From a virus, in the IMG/VR virus record IMGVR_UViG_3300028844_000518, positions 1 through 28,515 of that record: DNA of 28,515 nt; one strand, written 5' to 3'. The position numbers and the translations under genes are program-made. Under the pieces are notes generated by a model. The model made no database searches. It was given only the letters and a program-made list of their open reading frames with translations, and was not told the DNA's origin. This document shows positions 5,401 through 14,894 of the stretch, one piece after another; the stretch's first letter is position 1; the number at the start of each line of letters is the position of its first letter.

Positions 5401-8065
5401 AAATTCTATCACTCCAACCAGTACCAGTTTGAGCGCCAGATAAAGTTCTATATAAATAAAAATAACTAGAGTTAATTCTTCTTACAAAATAAAAAGCATT
5501 ATTTGTTAAACCACCTACTGGCGTATTAGATGTATATTGAACTCTATCACCAGTGCTAAAACCGTGTGATGTTCTTCTAATATAACTAAAACTATAAATG
5601 TAACCAGTAGTTTGAGATCCTCCCGTGCTATGTCTAAAAGTTATATCTGGAGTTTCATATCCAGTAGTTCCAGTTGATAGTTGTAATTTATTTGTTGTTG
5701 GATTTTGAACATAGTAAGTAACACCATTAGTTAATGCACCAATTGTAGTATTACCTTCGTCTGTATAAACAACAGCATCTCCAGCATCTAATCCGTGTCC
5801 GCTTGTTGTTGATGAAGGAGCTGGAGTTGTAATTGCTCCACCCATGCCAGCGTGATTAATACAATAGTAATATAAAGAAGGAGCGCCAGTTGCTACGACT
5901 ATTTGAGTATAAGCACCAGCATTACCTGGAGTACCAACTTCAGTTACACCAGTAGTATAAGCTGATCCTCCTCCATTAACTCCATCTGCTGTTTCTGAAA
6001 ATCTTAATAGATGTCCAAAGTTAGTAGCATTATCTTGATTGAAAATATAAGTGTTACCTTCAGTCAATGCTAAAGCTGGAGCTTCAACACCATCAATATA
6101 AAAAGCATTACCACCACCACCAGATTTTGCATCTACACTAACAGCGTAGTTAGTAGTAGTTGGTGAAGCAGTAATTGTTTGTTGAGCAAGAATAGTATCT
6201 GCGTCTTTAACTGCAGTAAAACCAGTAATATCTAGTGTTGCAGTGTATGATCCTTGAGACGTTAAATTTCTAATACTTGTCGAATTGTATTGTTGAAAAC
6301 GTATTCTGTTATTGTTGACTACTTCAGGTCTATAATATTGATTTCTAGTTAATCCAGTTGGTACTGTACTTGAAGAAGATCCAAATCTTATAACGTCTGT
6401 ATTTTTTAATCCATGACCTATAAACCAAATAGAATTTGCAGTTGGATCAGGTTGAATTAAAACCATTGCACCGTTTACAGTTCCTGAGTTTATATTTCTT
6501 GTAGAGCCATTTGGAGTGTAAGCAAACTGACATCTAGTTTCACCATTAACAACTGATACGTTTTTTGTAAAAAGTATTTGTCCAGATGTATCACCATAAG
6601 CTGTTAAGTTATTTGAATTATTCATATACGGTAATCCACCAGTTGTAGTGTAGTTCATAATTACACGTTGGTTTCGATCGTTTGCAATTAATGGAACCTC
6701 AGTATTAAATCTTAATTGTTCCGATGATGAACTTGTAAAAGCTTGAACTGGATCAAAAGCTCTTACAAAGCAACTTCTAGATACTCCATTAAAACTTCCA
6801 TAAGAAGATAAATTTACTCTTGCTGTTGATGTTGGTCCTCCAAGTGTTAAATAAATAGTATTGTTATCAACCACTCTTACCCAATAAGGTCTAGTATCAG
6901 TTAATCCACCAAGCGCACCATTTCCATAACCATGCCAATAAACAACATACATGCCATCAGTAAATCCGTGTGGACCATCGAGAAATGTAATTGTCTCTAC
7001 TCCACCAGCAGTATTAAGTGTAATAGTTCTTTTATTTGCATCTGTTCCTTGAACAAACCATTTAACAATCAATCCTTTAGTTGCATCTTGGATAGGTAAA
7101 TAATTGTGAGGATTAACAGCACCATAATTCCAATTTTGAGTTTCTCCAGTAGAAGCATTATTATCTGTAGTTGTTCCAATGTTTGCAAAGTTTTCATCTA
7201 TTACATAAGCAGATCCACCAGTAAAATTAACTACCTTTTGACCTACAGAGTTAGTTAAAAATAATGATGTATCTTCAGATAAACCTAAAGGAAATTGTGT
7301 ATTTACAGTTAGTTTAGAAGGAGTAGCATTATCAGTAACAATACCATTTAGATTTTCTAATTTAAATTCTGTACCTTGATAAATAGAACCTAAGAATATT
7401 TGAGTGTAAGTTTCTTTAATTTCTTGAGTATCTGCTAAAGGAGCTTTTGCTTGATAAGTAAAGATAGTTGATGAGATAATTCTTGTTACAACGAAACCAC
7501 CATTAGCTGTTGATTTAGAAGTTCCTTGTACAATAATTGGATTACCTTGAACTAAGTTATGGTCCTCTGCGCAAGTAACTCTAACTTCAGATGAGTTAGC
7601 TGTTGTAGTAATAGACGATATATCAATATCTTCGTCACCATTTCTTGAAAAGAATGTTGGAATATTTTTAATTAATTCTAAAGTTTCCCACTTTGTACTT
7701 TGTAAACCATATTCAAAGTCAGTATCAATTAAGTTCTCAGGTTGAGATACTCTAAATTTAGATACAGGATCAGTATAAGTTTTATCAGGTCTAATAAAAT
7801 TACTATCGCTTTCAATAAACGCTTGGAGCTTGTCTGTTGTAGACATTGACGTTGTATCAAAAGTTAAAGTTAATTCTGTAGTCTTATTTGTTGTATCTTG
7901 ATTAAATGCAGTTGCACCAAATGACGGATCACCAAAACTATAAATAATTTGATTAGTCGTAACATTTGTTATGATAAGTATTCTTTCTCTTCTAATAAGA
8001 TCAAAGAATTTTACTTTTCTTGTTGATGGTGTGAACTCGTATTTATGTATTATTTGTTTAGCCAT
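2456..8065 (-). CDS. Very large modular tail/virion protein (1869 aa)
   Basis: The N-terminal ~110 residues form a compact beta-rich domain, probably the virion anchor. At least six related modules of about 55-65 aa follow, near residues 365-425, 550-605, 755-815, 833-890, 972-1035 and 1105-1165. Each has a pattern HG(F/L/Y)xxGDxVxY, then GLTxGxxYYV and a hydrophobic strand. Between modules two and three, residues about 640-747 look like a cupredoxin fold, with candidate ligands H685, C735, H738 and M741 (see the separate entry). The C-terminal third is Gly/Ser/Thr-rich with no motif that I recognise. There are no transmembrane segments. The gene is the last tail gene, directly after the gp17-like fibre (3 nt apart) and before the lysis genes, with a strong GGAGG site before ATG 8065. 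Most likely it is a tail-spike or fibre-like adsorption protein. Family assignment is by composition and context. Confidence 0.75.
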   Translation of the reverse strand: MAKQIIHKYEFTPSTRKVKFFDLIRRERILIITNVTTNQIIYSFGDPSFGATAFNQDTTNKTTELTLTFDTTSMSTTDKLQAFIESDSNFIRPDKTYTDPVSKFRVSQPENLIDTDFEYGLQSTKWETLELIKNIPTFFSRNGDEDIDISSITTTANSSEVRVTCAEDHNLVQGNPIIVQGTSKSTANGGFVVTRIISSTIFTYQAKAPLADTQEIKETYTQIFLGSIYQGTEFKLENLNGIVTDNATPSKLTVNTQFPLGLSEDTSLFLTNSVGQKVVNFTGGSAYVIDENFANIGTTTDNNASTGETQNWNYGAVNPHNYLPIQDATKGLIVKWFVQGTDANKRTITLNTAGGVETITFLDGPHGFTDGMYVVYWHGYGNGALGGLTDTRPYWVRVVDNNTIYLTLGGPTSTARVNLSSYGSFNGVSRSCFVRAFDPVQAFTSSSSEQLRFNTEVPLIANDRNQRVIMNYTTTGGLPYMNNSNNLTAYGDTSGQILFTKNVSVVNGETRCQFAYTPNGSTRNINSGTVNGAMVLIQPDPTANSIWFIGHGLKNTDVIRFGSSSSTVPTGLTRNQYYRPEVVNNNRIRFQQYNSTSIRNLTSQGSYTATLDITGFTAVKDADTILAQQTITASPTTTNYAVSVDAKSGGGGNAFYIDGVEAPALALTEGNTYIFNQDNATNFGHLLRFSETADGVNGGGSAYTTGVTEVGTPGNAGAYTQIVVATGAPSLYYYCINHAGMGGAITTPAPSSTTSGHGLDAGDAVVYTDEGNTTIGALTNGVTYYVQNPTTNKLQLSTGTTGYETPDITFRHSTGGSQTTGYIYSFSYIRRTSHGFSTGDRVQYTSNTPVGGLTNNAFYFVRRINSSYFYLYRTLSGAQTGTGWSDRILFSYPYSGTGRLRKTNIVDISSEGAGAQKFTANIDGASDGVYKVDNRLNSTSFEMNASGQIPTRQVQFDASAAVWTEQDALRIPNHYFRTGFAVTYSTSNTVTGGLTSGTTYYVIRVSRNWIRLAASEADAEANTYITLTSRGSGLASLSTSTIIGEILGQGTASIENEAKLLSGTNTNFSSFFKTGDDISLYKPETFSTKTVSALDTGNNRVTATSHGYSAGDAVIYEASTAATGLTSGYIYYVSPPTTSTLSFYPTAADATGGTNIIALSGSQAGATVKKITSTGDTLLNSISKVLSPTKIELEDAATEALADIEYSVGTSLILRSDGFALHRPYDGGVELIPSSNPDSQMIRQTRKYFRYQSGKGIQVSFAVNFSPTTQIERIVTTGSTTATIHSKFPHRLSVGLNVSIHDAPSISGTDYFNGTFAVSAIPDEYSFQVTLASTPPATSTGGYSFFYVENWQNSNLRCGLFDDQNGMFFEYDGQNLKVCRRKSIKQLSGSVTATFGSGQISGVNTKFQSQLNVGEYVVIRGQSYMIVQIDSDTTCYITPSYRGKTASNIIVTLTENIKVSQANWNVDVADGTGPTGYNLDIHKIQMAYIDYSWYGAGKIRFGFKDQNGDVQYVHQFTHNNLESEAYMRSGNVPARYDLQNIGTPTYVPALAHWGTSVIMDGRFDDDKAYIFTASSNEIQVTGSASVTVTGKSAYQYTYYGLEQNRLRRIGNALEINQNSLYNQLSAGMEITGANLATGTKLRNPYDNRFTATPYQPDINSSQGYSYSGQQVRNLLVLDRNTTGTSGSNSSYTVTLSGATTPVVYDIPIISIRLAPSVDTGTIGALGEREIINRMQLILNSCGIITTHAAEITLKLNGSVDNATFTGVTNPSLSQLVYHGTGDSIVGGVDLFKFRVQGGVGTSGRTPIATEQTLGEVASLGNAIQGGDNTYPDGPDILTVVARLTEDPSNVSTSNPFSIASRISWSESQA
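5816..6150 (-). other. Cupredoxin-like domain inside the large tail protein
   Basis: Residues about 640-750 of the 1869-aa protein contain FYIDGVEAPALALTEGNTY, then NQDNATNFGHLLRFSE, and end with YYYCINHAGMGG. A His in the middle (H685) and a C-x2-H-x2-M motif (C735, H738, M741) match the ligand order of type 1 copper proteins, with one or two residues fewer between the last His and Met than plastocyanin. Marine phage structural proteins with similar plastocyanin-like segments are known to me. Copper binding is not shown; the fold may be purely structural. Confidence 0.55.
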
Positions 8066-8068
8066 TTA

Positions 8069-9178
8069 TTAACCTCCAAGTGCAATCGCTAGAACAAGAG
8101 CATTTGATGAAATTGTGAAAGTTTCATTAGCTCCTGAATTTTGTATTTCTTTTTTTAAACCAAGACCGACATTAAACTTTTGGTCTAAGAAACCAGGTGT
8201 AGTGTCTGTTGTTGATGCTTTTACAGCTCCACCTCCAGATGACGCAGCAGCCGAAGCAGCACTTGCAGCAGCATTTGTTTCTGAAGTCGATGCAGCACTC
8301 GCACTATTTGCGGAAGCTGTAGCTGAAGATAGAGAATTTTGAGAATAAGTTAAACTGTTAGCTTCGGATAAAGCGGCTGCAGTAGCAGCAGCTTGAGCTA
8401 AACCAGATTGTGTAGTTGCTGTTGCAGCATCAACAGTTGTTAATGCAGCATTTGCAATTGCAGTTGATGCACTTGCAGCAGCTTGATTTGCAGAGTTAGT
8501 AGCAGCTTCAGCATCAATTAATAAAGACCATTTAGCAATATCAGCATTGCTACTTAACGGTGTTGAGCCTTGAGATGTATGAGCAACAAGACAATAATAA
8601 ACATTATTGTTTGATGTATCTTTAACAATATCTCTTTCAGCATAAGCAACACCAGCTGACCAATTTCCTCTATTAGATCCTAATTCTTGTTCTACTGTTA
8701 GCTCACCAAGACTATCAAAAGTTAAAACTTTATTTGCTCTTGCTGCAGCATCTTCAGTAAACTCTGTAGAATTAATTGTAGTAGTTTTAGATAGTTTAAG
8801 TGATCTATCTACTTGTTCTTGTAATTCTTGAGCTATAGAAATAATTTTATCGTGAGCGTTTTCTAGAGTATCTGCTGGTAGTGGATCATTTTCGATTAGA
8901 TCCATACCTTGAGTTTGTGGAGTTGATCTTCTTAATAATACTGTCTCTGTGCTAAGTGGAGCTTGTCCAGAAACAAAAGATACCGTTCCACCTCCAGCGT
9001 TACCTACTCCGCTTACAGTATAATTAGTTGTTTTTACTTTTGTAGTTTCATTTCCAGCAGCATTTCTAACGATAACTTGTATTTCGTCTTCATCTGTAAT
9101 TTTAAATGTATAAGTAAAATCAAGATTGGTATTGTTACCTAAGTAACTGTTTTTAATTGTTGTTGTACTAATTGTCAT
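8069..9178 (-). CDS. Tail fibre protein with T7 gp17-like N-terminus
   Basis: The 369-aa product begins with a domain (about 1-150) like the virion-binding part of T7 gp17: NLDFTYTFKITDEDEIQV, then VLLRRSTPQTQ, then LENAHDKIISIAQELQEQVDRSL. Residues about 168-222 (NWSAGVAYAERDIVKD, VYYCLVAHTS, ADIAKWSLL) resemble a small carbohydrate-binding module found in chitinases and fibres. Residues about 222-320 are a long Ala/Ser-rich low-complexity helix, probably a trimeric coiled stalk. The tail end is short and has no receptor-binding head, so host recognition may be passed to the next gene, the 1869-aa protein. ATG 9178 overlaps the end of the preceding internal virion protein gene by 11 nt. Confidence 0.85.
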   Translation of the reverse strand: MTISTTTIKNSYLGNNTNLDFTYTFKITDEDEIQVIVRNAAGNETTKVKTTNYTVSGVGNAGGGTVSFVSGQAPLSTETVLLRRSTPQTQGMDLIENDPLPADTLENAHDKIISIAQELQEQVDRSLKLSKTTTINSTEFTEDAAARANKVLTFDSLGELTVEQELGSNRGNWSAGVAYAERDIVKDTSNNNVYYCLVAHTSQGSTPLSSNADIAKWSLLIDAEAATNSANQAAASASTAIANAALTTVDAATATTQSGLAQAAATAAALSEANSLTYSQNSLSSATASANSASAASTSETNAAASAASAAASSGGGAVKASTTDTTPGFLDQKFNVGLGLKKEIQNSGANETFTISSNALVLAIALGG

Positions 9179-12017
9179 TCATTCCTCTAATATTTGGTAA
9201 ATCTTTTCTTAATAAATCATATCCTTCGGTCATAACTCGCTCCGATATAGATTTGTCTTTTTGCATTTCATTTTTAGTAAAACCTCTTGCAGCTGAAATA
9301 GTTGCTGAGATTAATTTTTCCTGAACTTCTCTTGGCATTTTTTGATAGTAGTCTTCCTTAAACATTTGTTGCAAACCAGGAACAACATCAAATTTAAAAG
9401 CTGATCTTAAAACAGATCCGCCTGGAGCTGGAAAACCTCCATCATTAGTAAGTCTACCAGCTACTAATTTAAAAGCGCTCTCCTCTTCCTCTGTCATTTC
9501 TACTTGTTGAGGAAATAATCTTGTTACTCCAGCCTCATCATTAAAATTAAAATATTTATTTAATTTAGGTAACGTTGGATTAACTCTTTTAATTTCTCCA
9601 GTAGTAGTATTTTTTCTAATTCTATTGAAGAAACCTATTTTATAAATTGGTTGACCTAAAATATCGTAATCAATAGCTTTTTGATTTTCGACAATATTTT
9701 TTAGTAATATGCTATCAAACTCTTTTGTAATTTTTTTAAAGTCATCATCAAAGAACTTACCTACTTGCTCAACACCAGTTGGAACAAAAGATGCTGCATA
9801 TCTTTGAAAATATTTTTTCCAAAACTTATCATCTGTATCGTTATTGTAAGCTTGCTTTCCGTAAGTCCAATCTTCAGCAAAGTTTGTAACACCTTGCATG
9901 TAAGTAGAGTTTTTTAAATTATCACCAAAAGCAATAATCATACCTAAAGTAAAATCTGTGTATGACTTCCAATTATCAGGATCGTCAGCAATATAATGAG
10001 CAAGTTGACCAGCGTCAGCAGCCATACTCATCATTTGAGCTAGAGGATCCATACCCATTGTACCAATTCTAAACTCGTCAAAATTAATAGACTTAGGTAT
10101 TTCGTTTTCTAAAGCTAAAATATCTCTTTTACTTTTTTTATTAACTCTTGGATTACTTCCACTTACGTGATTGAAATAACCTAGTGGAGCAATCATTCCA
10201 TAAAATGATGATCCTAAAGCAAGTTTAGATAATGCCTTTTGTCTTCTAGCACCGCCAGCAGCAAAATCATCATTCCAACTTTTAAGTAAAAAATTTAAAC
10301 CTGGAGTTCTTTCAAAAGTAAATCCAGCAATATTAGTTGGCGTTCTAATAAATGGTAAATAATAATTGGTCCACCAAGAAAACCATCCAGAATTTCTTTT
10401 AATTGCAGATCCAGTTTTTAAAACATTATCTAAAAAATCACCTCGATTTTTAGTTTGATAAGTAACATAGTGAGCTGCATCGTAAGCCTCTTTAACTGCG
10501 TTCTTACTAGGATTGACTACAAAGTCTGCAATGTAATCTTCTGCTTGTTTAATATCTATTTCACCAAGCTCAATTTTTTTCATCGCTTCTCTAAAACCTA
10601 AACCGTAGAGTTCACCTCTGTACTCTATGTTTTTGAAATAGTTATCAGCGAAAGTTAAAAATCTTGTAGGTAGTCGATTTAATGTAATTGTCTTACCAAC
10701 AATATCAGCCATTGTTGCGCCAATTTTATTTTCAATATTAAAGTTGGCTGCACTAGCAGCATTAATTCTATCTCCTAATTCTACTTTACTACCTTTATTA
10801 AATATTGGTTTAATATCAGCTGCTTCGAAATTTCCTTTTAATGCTTGAGCTAAAGACTTCTTCATAGCCACGTGCATTTCAGTAGCAATTTGATGCTTGC
10901 CAAAAGCTTTTGCTACATCTTCATAAAGAACCATTTTATCAAAGTCGTTCTTTCCAAAAGTTGGCATCATCGTAGCCATCTTTCTTTCAGCCTGAACTAT
11001 TGCTGAAGTAATCCAGTTACCAGCAGTATTTCTAACGTGTGTCATTGGATTAGACAAAATCACGTTGATAAAGCTTTCAGCTATTGCATCTGAGAATTTT
11101 GTTATATTTGCAAAAACTCCAGTAGCTTGATTGAAAGCAAGTTTTTTTTCTGGAGAACCACTATCTAAATAAAGAGTAGCAAGATCCTTAGTTGCAGCAT
11201 CATCTCCTAATTCTAAAATAAGATCACGCTCTAAGAGAGCATCCATATTAGGATTTGATCTACCTACTTCTCTAGTTCCAATTCTAAATTGTTGTAACGC
11301 TCTAGCAGTTTCTGTTTGGACACCTTTAATTACTTTTTGTAATTCAGATGTTAAAGCAAAATGTTGTCTAAAAGCTATAAGATCACTTGTATTTCCGTTT
11401 TCAACTTTTTTAGCTAAATCATCTAATTTATTTAGTGAAGCTACTAACAGTTCTCTTGATGCAAAAATAGTTTCTGCATTTAACGTAGAACCAGGTTGTA
11501 AAGTTAATAGCTTAGAGGTTAAAGCGTTTTCGTTTTGATTTAATAAAGTAGATAATTGTTTTGTAACTTTATTTGTCTGTACGCCTCTTTTTTGCTTATC
11601 AAATTCTTTTGCAAATTTTTGAGAAATCTTTTGTATTAAAACTTTAATATCTTCTTCAGATGTAATTTTATTAATATTAAAATCACTTAATATTTCTCTT
11701 CCTATTTTATTATCTAATAGGTCTATCTTAATATCTTCTAATACTTCGTCAGCTTGTTTGCTTTGATCTTTTAGTTTAATTTTTTCTTGTTTAATTTTAA
11801 CTTTAGTAGCTGTTTGCTGACCTTCTTTTAGAGTAAGTTTTTTATCTTTTATTTTTAAAGTTTTATCTGTAGATTTTTTTTTCTCTAAATTAGATCTTGG
11901 AGTAAGATCAACTCCTTCCTCTGCAGCTTTTATCTTTTTTTCTATTGCTTCAAAATCAATTCCTGACTTTTTTTTTAATTTTACGCTAGCTATTGTTTTA
12001 AGTATTTTTACAACCAT
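9168..12017 (-). CDS. Large internal virion (ejection) protein, 949 aa
   Basis: The first ~110 residues are extremely basic and repetitive (Lys/Glu-rich, coiled-coil-like). The middle is helical and includes a segment FINVILSNPMTHVRNTAGNW (about 315-334), a pattern I recognise from large phage polyvalent or internal virion proteins. Around residues 550-640 hydrophobic patches occur (SWWTNYYLPFIRTPTNIAGF, LGSSFYGMIAPLGYF) that could insert in a membrane. Position after the tail tube genes and before the fibre matches the T7 order of internal core proteins (gp14-gp16), which are ejected to form a channel for DNA entry. No transglycosylase or polymerase motif is visible. A 111-nt gap with a bidirectional terminator-like hairpin precedes it. 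Confidence 0.65.
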   Translation of the reverse strand: MVVKILKTIASVKLKKKSGIDFEAIEKKIKAAEEGVDLTPRSNLEKKKSTDKTLKIKDKKLTLKEGQQTATKVKIKQEKIKLKDQSKQADEVLEDIKIDLLDNKIGREILSDFNINKITSEEDIKVLIQKISQKFAKEFDKQKRGVQTNKVTKQLSTLLNQNENALTSKLLTLQPGSTLNAETIFASRELLVASLNKLDDLAKKVENGNTSDLIAFRQHFALTSELQKVIKGVQTETARALQQFRIGTREVGRSNPNMDALLERDLILELGDDAATKDLATLYLDSGSPEKKLAFNQATGVFANITKFSDAIAESFINVILSNPMTHVRNTAGNWITSAIVQAERKMATMMPTFGKNDFDKMVLYEDVAKAFGKHQIATEMHVAMKKSLAQALKGNFEAADIKPIFNKGSKVELGDRINAASAANFNIENKIGATMADIVGKTITLNRLPTRFLTFADNYFKNIEYRGELYGLGFREAMKKIELGEIDIKQAEDYIADFVVNPSKNAVKEAYDAAHYVTYQTKNRGDFLDNVLKTGSAIKRNSGWFSWWTNYYLPFIRTPTNIAGFTFERTPGLNFLLKSWNDDFAAGGARRQKALSKLALGSSFYGMIAPLGYFNHVSGSNPRVNKKSKRDILALENEIPKSINFDEFRIGTMGMDPLAQMMSMAADAGQLAHYIADDPDNWKSYTDFTLGMIIAFGDNLKNSTYMQGVTNFAEDWTYGKQAYNNDTDDKFWKKYFQRYAASFVPTGVEQVGKFFDDDFKKITKEFDSILLKNIVENQKAIDYDILGQPIYKIGFFNRIRKNTTTGEIKRVNPTLPKLNKYFNFNDEAGVTRLFPQQVEMTEEEESAFKLVAGRLTNDGGFPAPGGSVLRSAFKFDVVPGLQQMFKEDYYQKMPREVQEKLISATISAARGFTKNEMQKDKSISERVMTEGYDLLRKDLPNIRGMNDN

Positions 12018-12034
12018 GTTATTTGAAAATTTTT

Positions 12035-12063
12035 AAAAAGACCGACTTGAAGATAGTCTTTTT
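12035..12063. terminator. Bidirectional terminator-like hairpin
   Basis: AAAAAGAC (12035-12042) and GTCTTTTT (12056-12063) form a perfect 8-bp stem around a 13-nt loop. The A tract on one side and T tract on the other allow termination in either direction. It lies in the 111-nt gap between the two largest ejection-protein genes, where it could reduce transcription of the tail fibre end of the operon. The gap holds no gene that I can see. Confidence 0.55.
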
Positions 12064-12128
12064 ATTAGATGTTTTTGTTTAATTTGAAATAGTATTGTTC
12101 CTAGTATTATCTAGGATGGAATTACTCT

Positions 12129-14894
12129 TTAGTCTCTGATGAGTTCGTCAAATTCTGAGAAGGCTCGTTCGTCAAAGTCGTATCTGTATTTTTCTGAGAA
12201 CTCTTTGTCGAGGTCTTTTTTCTTGGTGAGTAGATCTCGTACGAGCTGTCGAATATCGGATCGTCTAGTTTGTCCAAGGATCTGCTTATAATTTTTCCCA
12301 TAGTCTGTTTTATCTCTAGTTATTAAGTTACCGTTTTTATAATATATGATATGAGCTGCATCATCAACATTCAATTCGACTAGGTTTTCGAGTCTTTTTT
12401 GAAACTCTATATTATCTAAGTCACCTACGTTGATTACAACCACACCTTTTTCTTTAGCAATGACCGCATGACCATCACCAAATTCTTTGTCTAAAGCAGT
12501 ACCGAATTTCTTCATTTGATCTGCTGTAAATTTTTTATCAGTTCTAACTGCAACTGAGTTTGCGTTTTTTTGTGATCCAGCTTTTATAAATCTGTGATAA
12601 CCAATTGCGTCTTGCTGTAAGACAACGCCTCTAACAGCTGAATATAATTCTAATAATTCCTCACTTGGTGCATCCATCTGAGTAACATCTTTACCAGCAC
12701 CTTTTACTCTAGTTGTTGCAATTTTAGTTTGTCCAGATGGATTTGATACACCTTGATAATAACCTGGAGCCTCAAAATGACCTGGAGAAAGTAGGTTTAA
12801 TTTTTTAGCAATAATATCTGAACCATCTTCATCGTTCATTATTTGTGAAACTTTAAATTGGTATTCTGACTTTATATTAGGTGTAGCGCTAGATAATTGA
12901 TTTAAATGTTTAGAATAAGTTCCTGGTACAGTTTCCCAGGACACAAATGCCAAATTATCTTCTAAAGCATCAGCAAAATCAAATGCAGCTTTGCCAGTAT
13001 CTTTTGAAGTTAACTCGTAATCCATTGCAGTATTAAATCTTAAATCAGCAAATTCTTTTTCTTTACCTTTTATTGGAATGATAGATCCACCACTTCTAAC
13101 ACCTACATTTTGTTCTAATGCAGCGTCAGCAAAAATCTTTTTTGTACTATCAAATCTTCCTTTTGTTGCAACCCAGATTGCAGCTTGAGCTTGATCAATA
13201 TCCCAATTCTTTTGTTTAGCAACTTCGTTTGTAATATCTTCTAAGTAAGAATATTTTACACCATCACTCAATTCTTGACTTACAAAACCACCAGCTCTGT
13301 TCATCCATAAATCAATCGTTGCACCTTGTTTTAATTCTGGATTAATTTCTTTCATTATATTGTTATAGAAATTATTTGTCTTTCTTCCGTTCCAAGGAAT
13401 ATTTTCGTTTAACAATAAATGTGATTTTAAATCTTTTGTTTTTTCTGCAATGTTATCATATTCGCCATGACGAACTACCATAACATTTCCGCTGTCATCA
13501 AGTTCTACAACTTCTAATCCTGTAGATTTTTGTCCTTTAACTCTTTTAGCTCCGCCATACTTACCAATTAAATCTCTTTTAAATTTAGCTTTCTGAGTAA
13601 TATTTAAATCTTGTGGAATAGTTGCTCTCTCTAATATTTCTCCATCCCAAATTTTTTCTCCAGATTGAAACTTATTCCAAGCCTTAATTGCAAACTGAGT
13701 GTTTGTAGCAACTGGTTTTTGTGGTGAGTAGATTGCTAATAGTTGAGCAAATTGATCAGCTGCTTGTTTATCACCTCTGACATAATTTAAAATATTTTGT
13801 CCACTTTTATTATACCAGTCTTTACCGAGCTTACCTTCATCAGCTAATCTATTAAAATTACTTAAAGTTTTTTTTTCAAAACCTTCAGCTGATAGCTTTT
13901 TTAAAGAAGGAAGGACCTCACCAGCCTTCGTTCCTAACATTTTTTTTACAACTGTCGGACCTAATCCAGCAGTCTTTTCAAAACCATATTCATTAACTGT
14001 GTCAGGAATACTACTTTGATCATCATCAATGTTAAATTCTAACGGTGGTATTTCATCACTATCAGTAACATTCTCTGTATTAGATATTGTATTATCAAGA
14101 ATTGCACCTGAGCTAGCTCCACCACCTACAGCAATTGCTCCTTGTTGTGCTTTGTCAGCTTTCATTTTTCTAGCTGCAATAATTCCTTTTAATAGTTTTT
14201 CTCCAACATCGGTGTAGAGTAAATACTCTCCAAACTGTGCGAACTTATCTACTACCTCACCCATTGGTGTATCATCTGGTAAATTAAAAGTTTCTTTTAC
14301 TGCTCTAAAATATTTACTATCTGTAAAGAAAGTCTCTGATTTATCAAAAGCTAAAGCTTCACTCATTGCACTAGAAATAATTAAAGATGGTGCTTTAGGT
14401 AATCCAGAATTATTTAATTTTTTATATATTGGATAAGTATACATTTGGCTTTGACCAAGCATACCTACAAGCTTTGATACAAATGGACTTTCTTCATCTG
14501 CAAAATTAGATAATGATTGTTTAGCTTTATTTAAATTTTCATACATGCTTTGATAAGCTCTCTCATCCATTTCATCTGGATTTGGATCTAAAGCATAAGC
14601 AATGTTATTTAGAAAATGACCAAAATTTACTCCACCTTTACCAATAGAGATAAGTGTATCTTTAGGAACTTCTTTTAAAAAGAAATTGGCTACATCCTTC
14701 ATAAATAGCCTTTGTTCAGTTTCATCAACTGGTTCAAACTTAACAACACCTGAGTTTTCGTCAGGCTGTTTACCTTCAATTATATCTGTATCAATATCAT
14801 TTTCTATAGCTGCCTTATAAGCTGAAGATTTTTTGATAAGCTGATCTCTTTGAGCTGGAAAGGATATATCTTCTACTAAATCTATTGATTTCAT
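12129..14894 (-). CDS. Large internal virion protein, 921 aa
   Basis: This protein is mostly hydrophilic and helical. Segments include AQLLAIYSPQKPVATNTQFAI (about 388-408) and TIDLWMNRAGGF with a following YLEDITNEVAKQKNW (about 525-565), which resemble domains of large phage polyvalent or internal virion proteins. An Asp/Glu/Ser-rich linker (about 260-300) separates an N-terminal helical part from the rest. No catalytic motif could be confirmed, so enzymatic activity is left open. Its stop is followed by the hairpin-containing gap, and its start overlaps the previous gene by 4 nt (ATGA). The role as an ejected core protein is inferred from position among T7-like internal virion genes. Confidence 0.6.
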   Translation of the reverse strand: MKSIDLVEDISFPAQRDQLIKKSSAYKAAIENDIDTDIIEGKQPDENSGVVKFEPVDETEQRLFMKDVANFFLKEVPKDTLISIGKGGVNFGHFLNNIAYALDPNPDEMDERAYQSMYENLNKAKQSLSNFADEESPFVSKLVGMLGQSQMYTYPIYKKLNNSGLPKAPSLIISSAMSEALAFDKSETFFTDSKYFRAVKETFNLPDDTPMGEVVDKFAQFGEYLLYTDVGEKLLKGIIAARKMKADKAQQGAIAVGGGASSGAILDNTISNTENVTDSDEIPPLEFNIDDDQSSIPDTVNEYGFEKTAGLGPTVVKKMLGTKAGEVLPSLKKLSAEGFEKKTLSNFNRLADEGKLGKDWYNKSGQNILNYVRGDKQAADQFAQLLAIYSPQKPVATNTQFAIKAWNKFQSGEKIWDGEILERATIPQDLNITQKAKFKRDLIGKYGGAKRVKGQKSTGLEVVELDDSGNVMVVRHGEYDNIAEKTKDLKSHLLLNENIPWNGRKTNNFYNNIMKEINPELKQGATIDLWMNRAGGFVSQELSDGVKYSYLEDITNEVAKQKNWDIDQAQAAIWVATKGRFDSTKKIFADAALEQNVGVRSGGSIIPIKGKEKEFADLRFNTAMDYELTSKDTGKAAFDFADALEDNLAFVSWETVPGTYSKHLNQLSSATPNIKSEYQFKVSQIMNDEDGSDIIAKKLNLLSPGHFEAPGYYQGVSNPSGQTKIATTRVKGAGKDVTQMDAPSEELLELYSAVRGVVLQQDAIGYHRFIKAGSQKNANSVAVRTDKKFTADQMKKFGTALDKEFGDGHAVIAKEKGVVVINVGDLDNIEFQKRLENLVELNVDDAAHIIYYKNGNLITRDKTDYGKNYKQILGQTRRSDIRQLVRDLLTKKKDLDKEFSEKYRYDFDERAFSEFDELIRD

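Noticed and set aside
8115-8342. Plus-strand ORF of 75 codons opposite the fibre gene
   Set aside because: It is the antisense of the Ala/Ser-rich stalk; composition follows the real gene and it has no ribosome site or motif.
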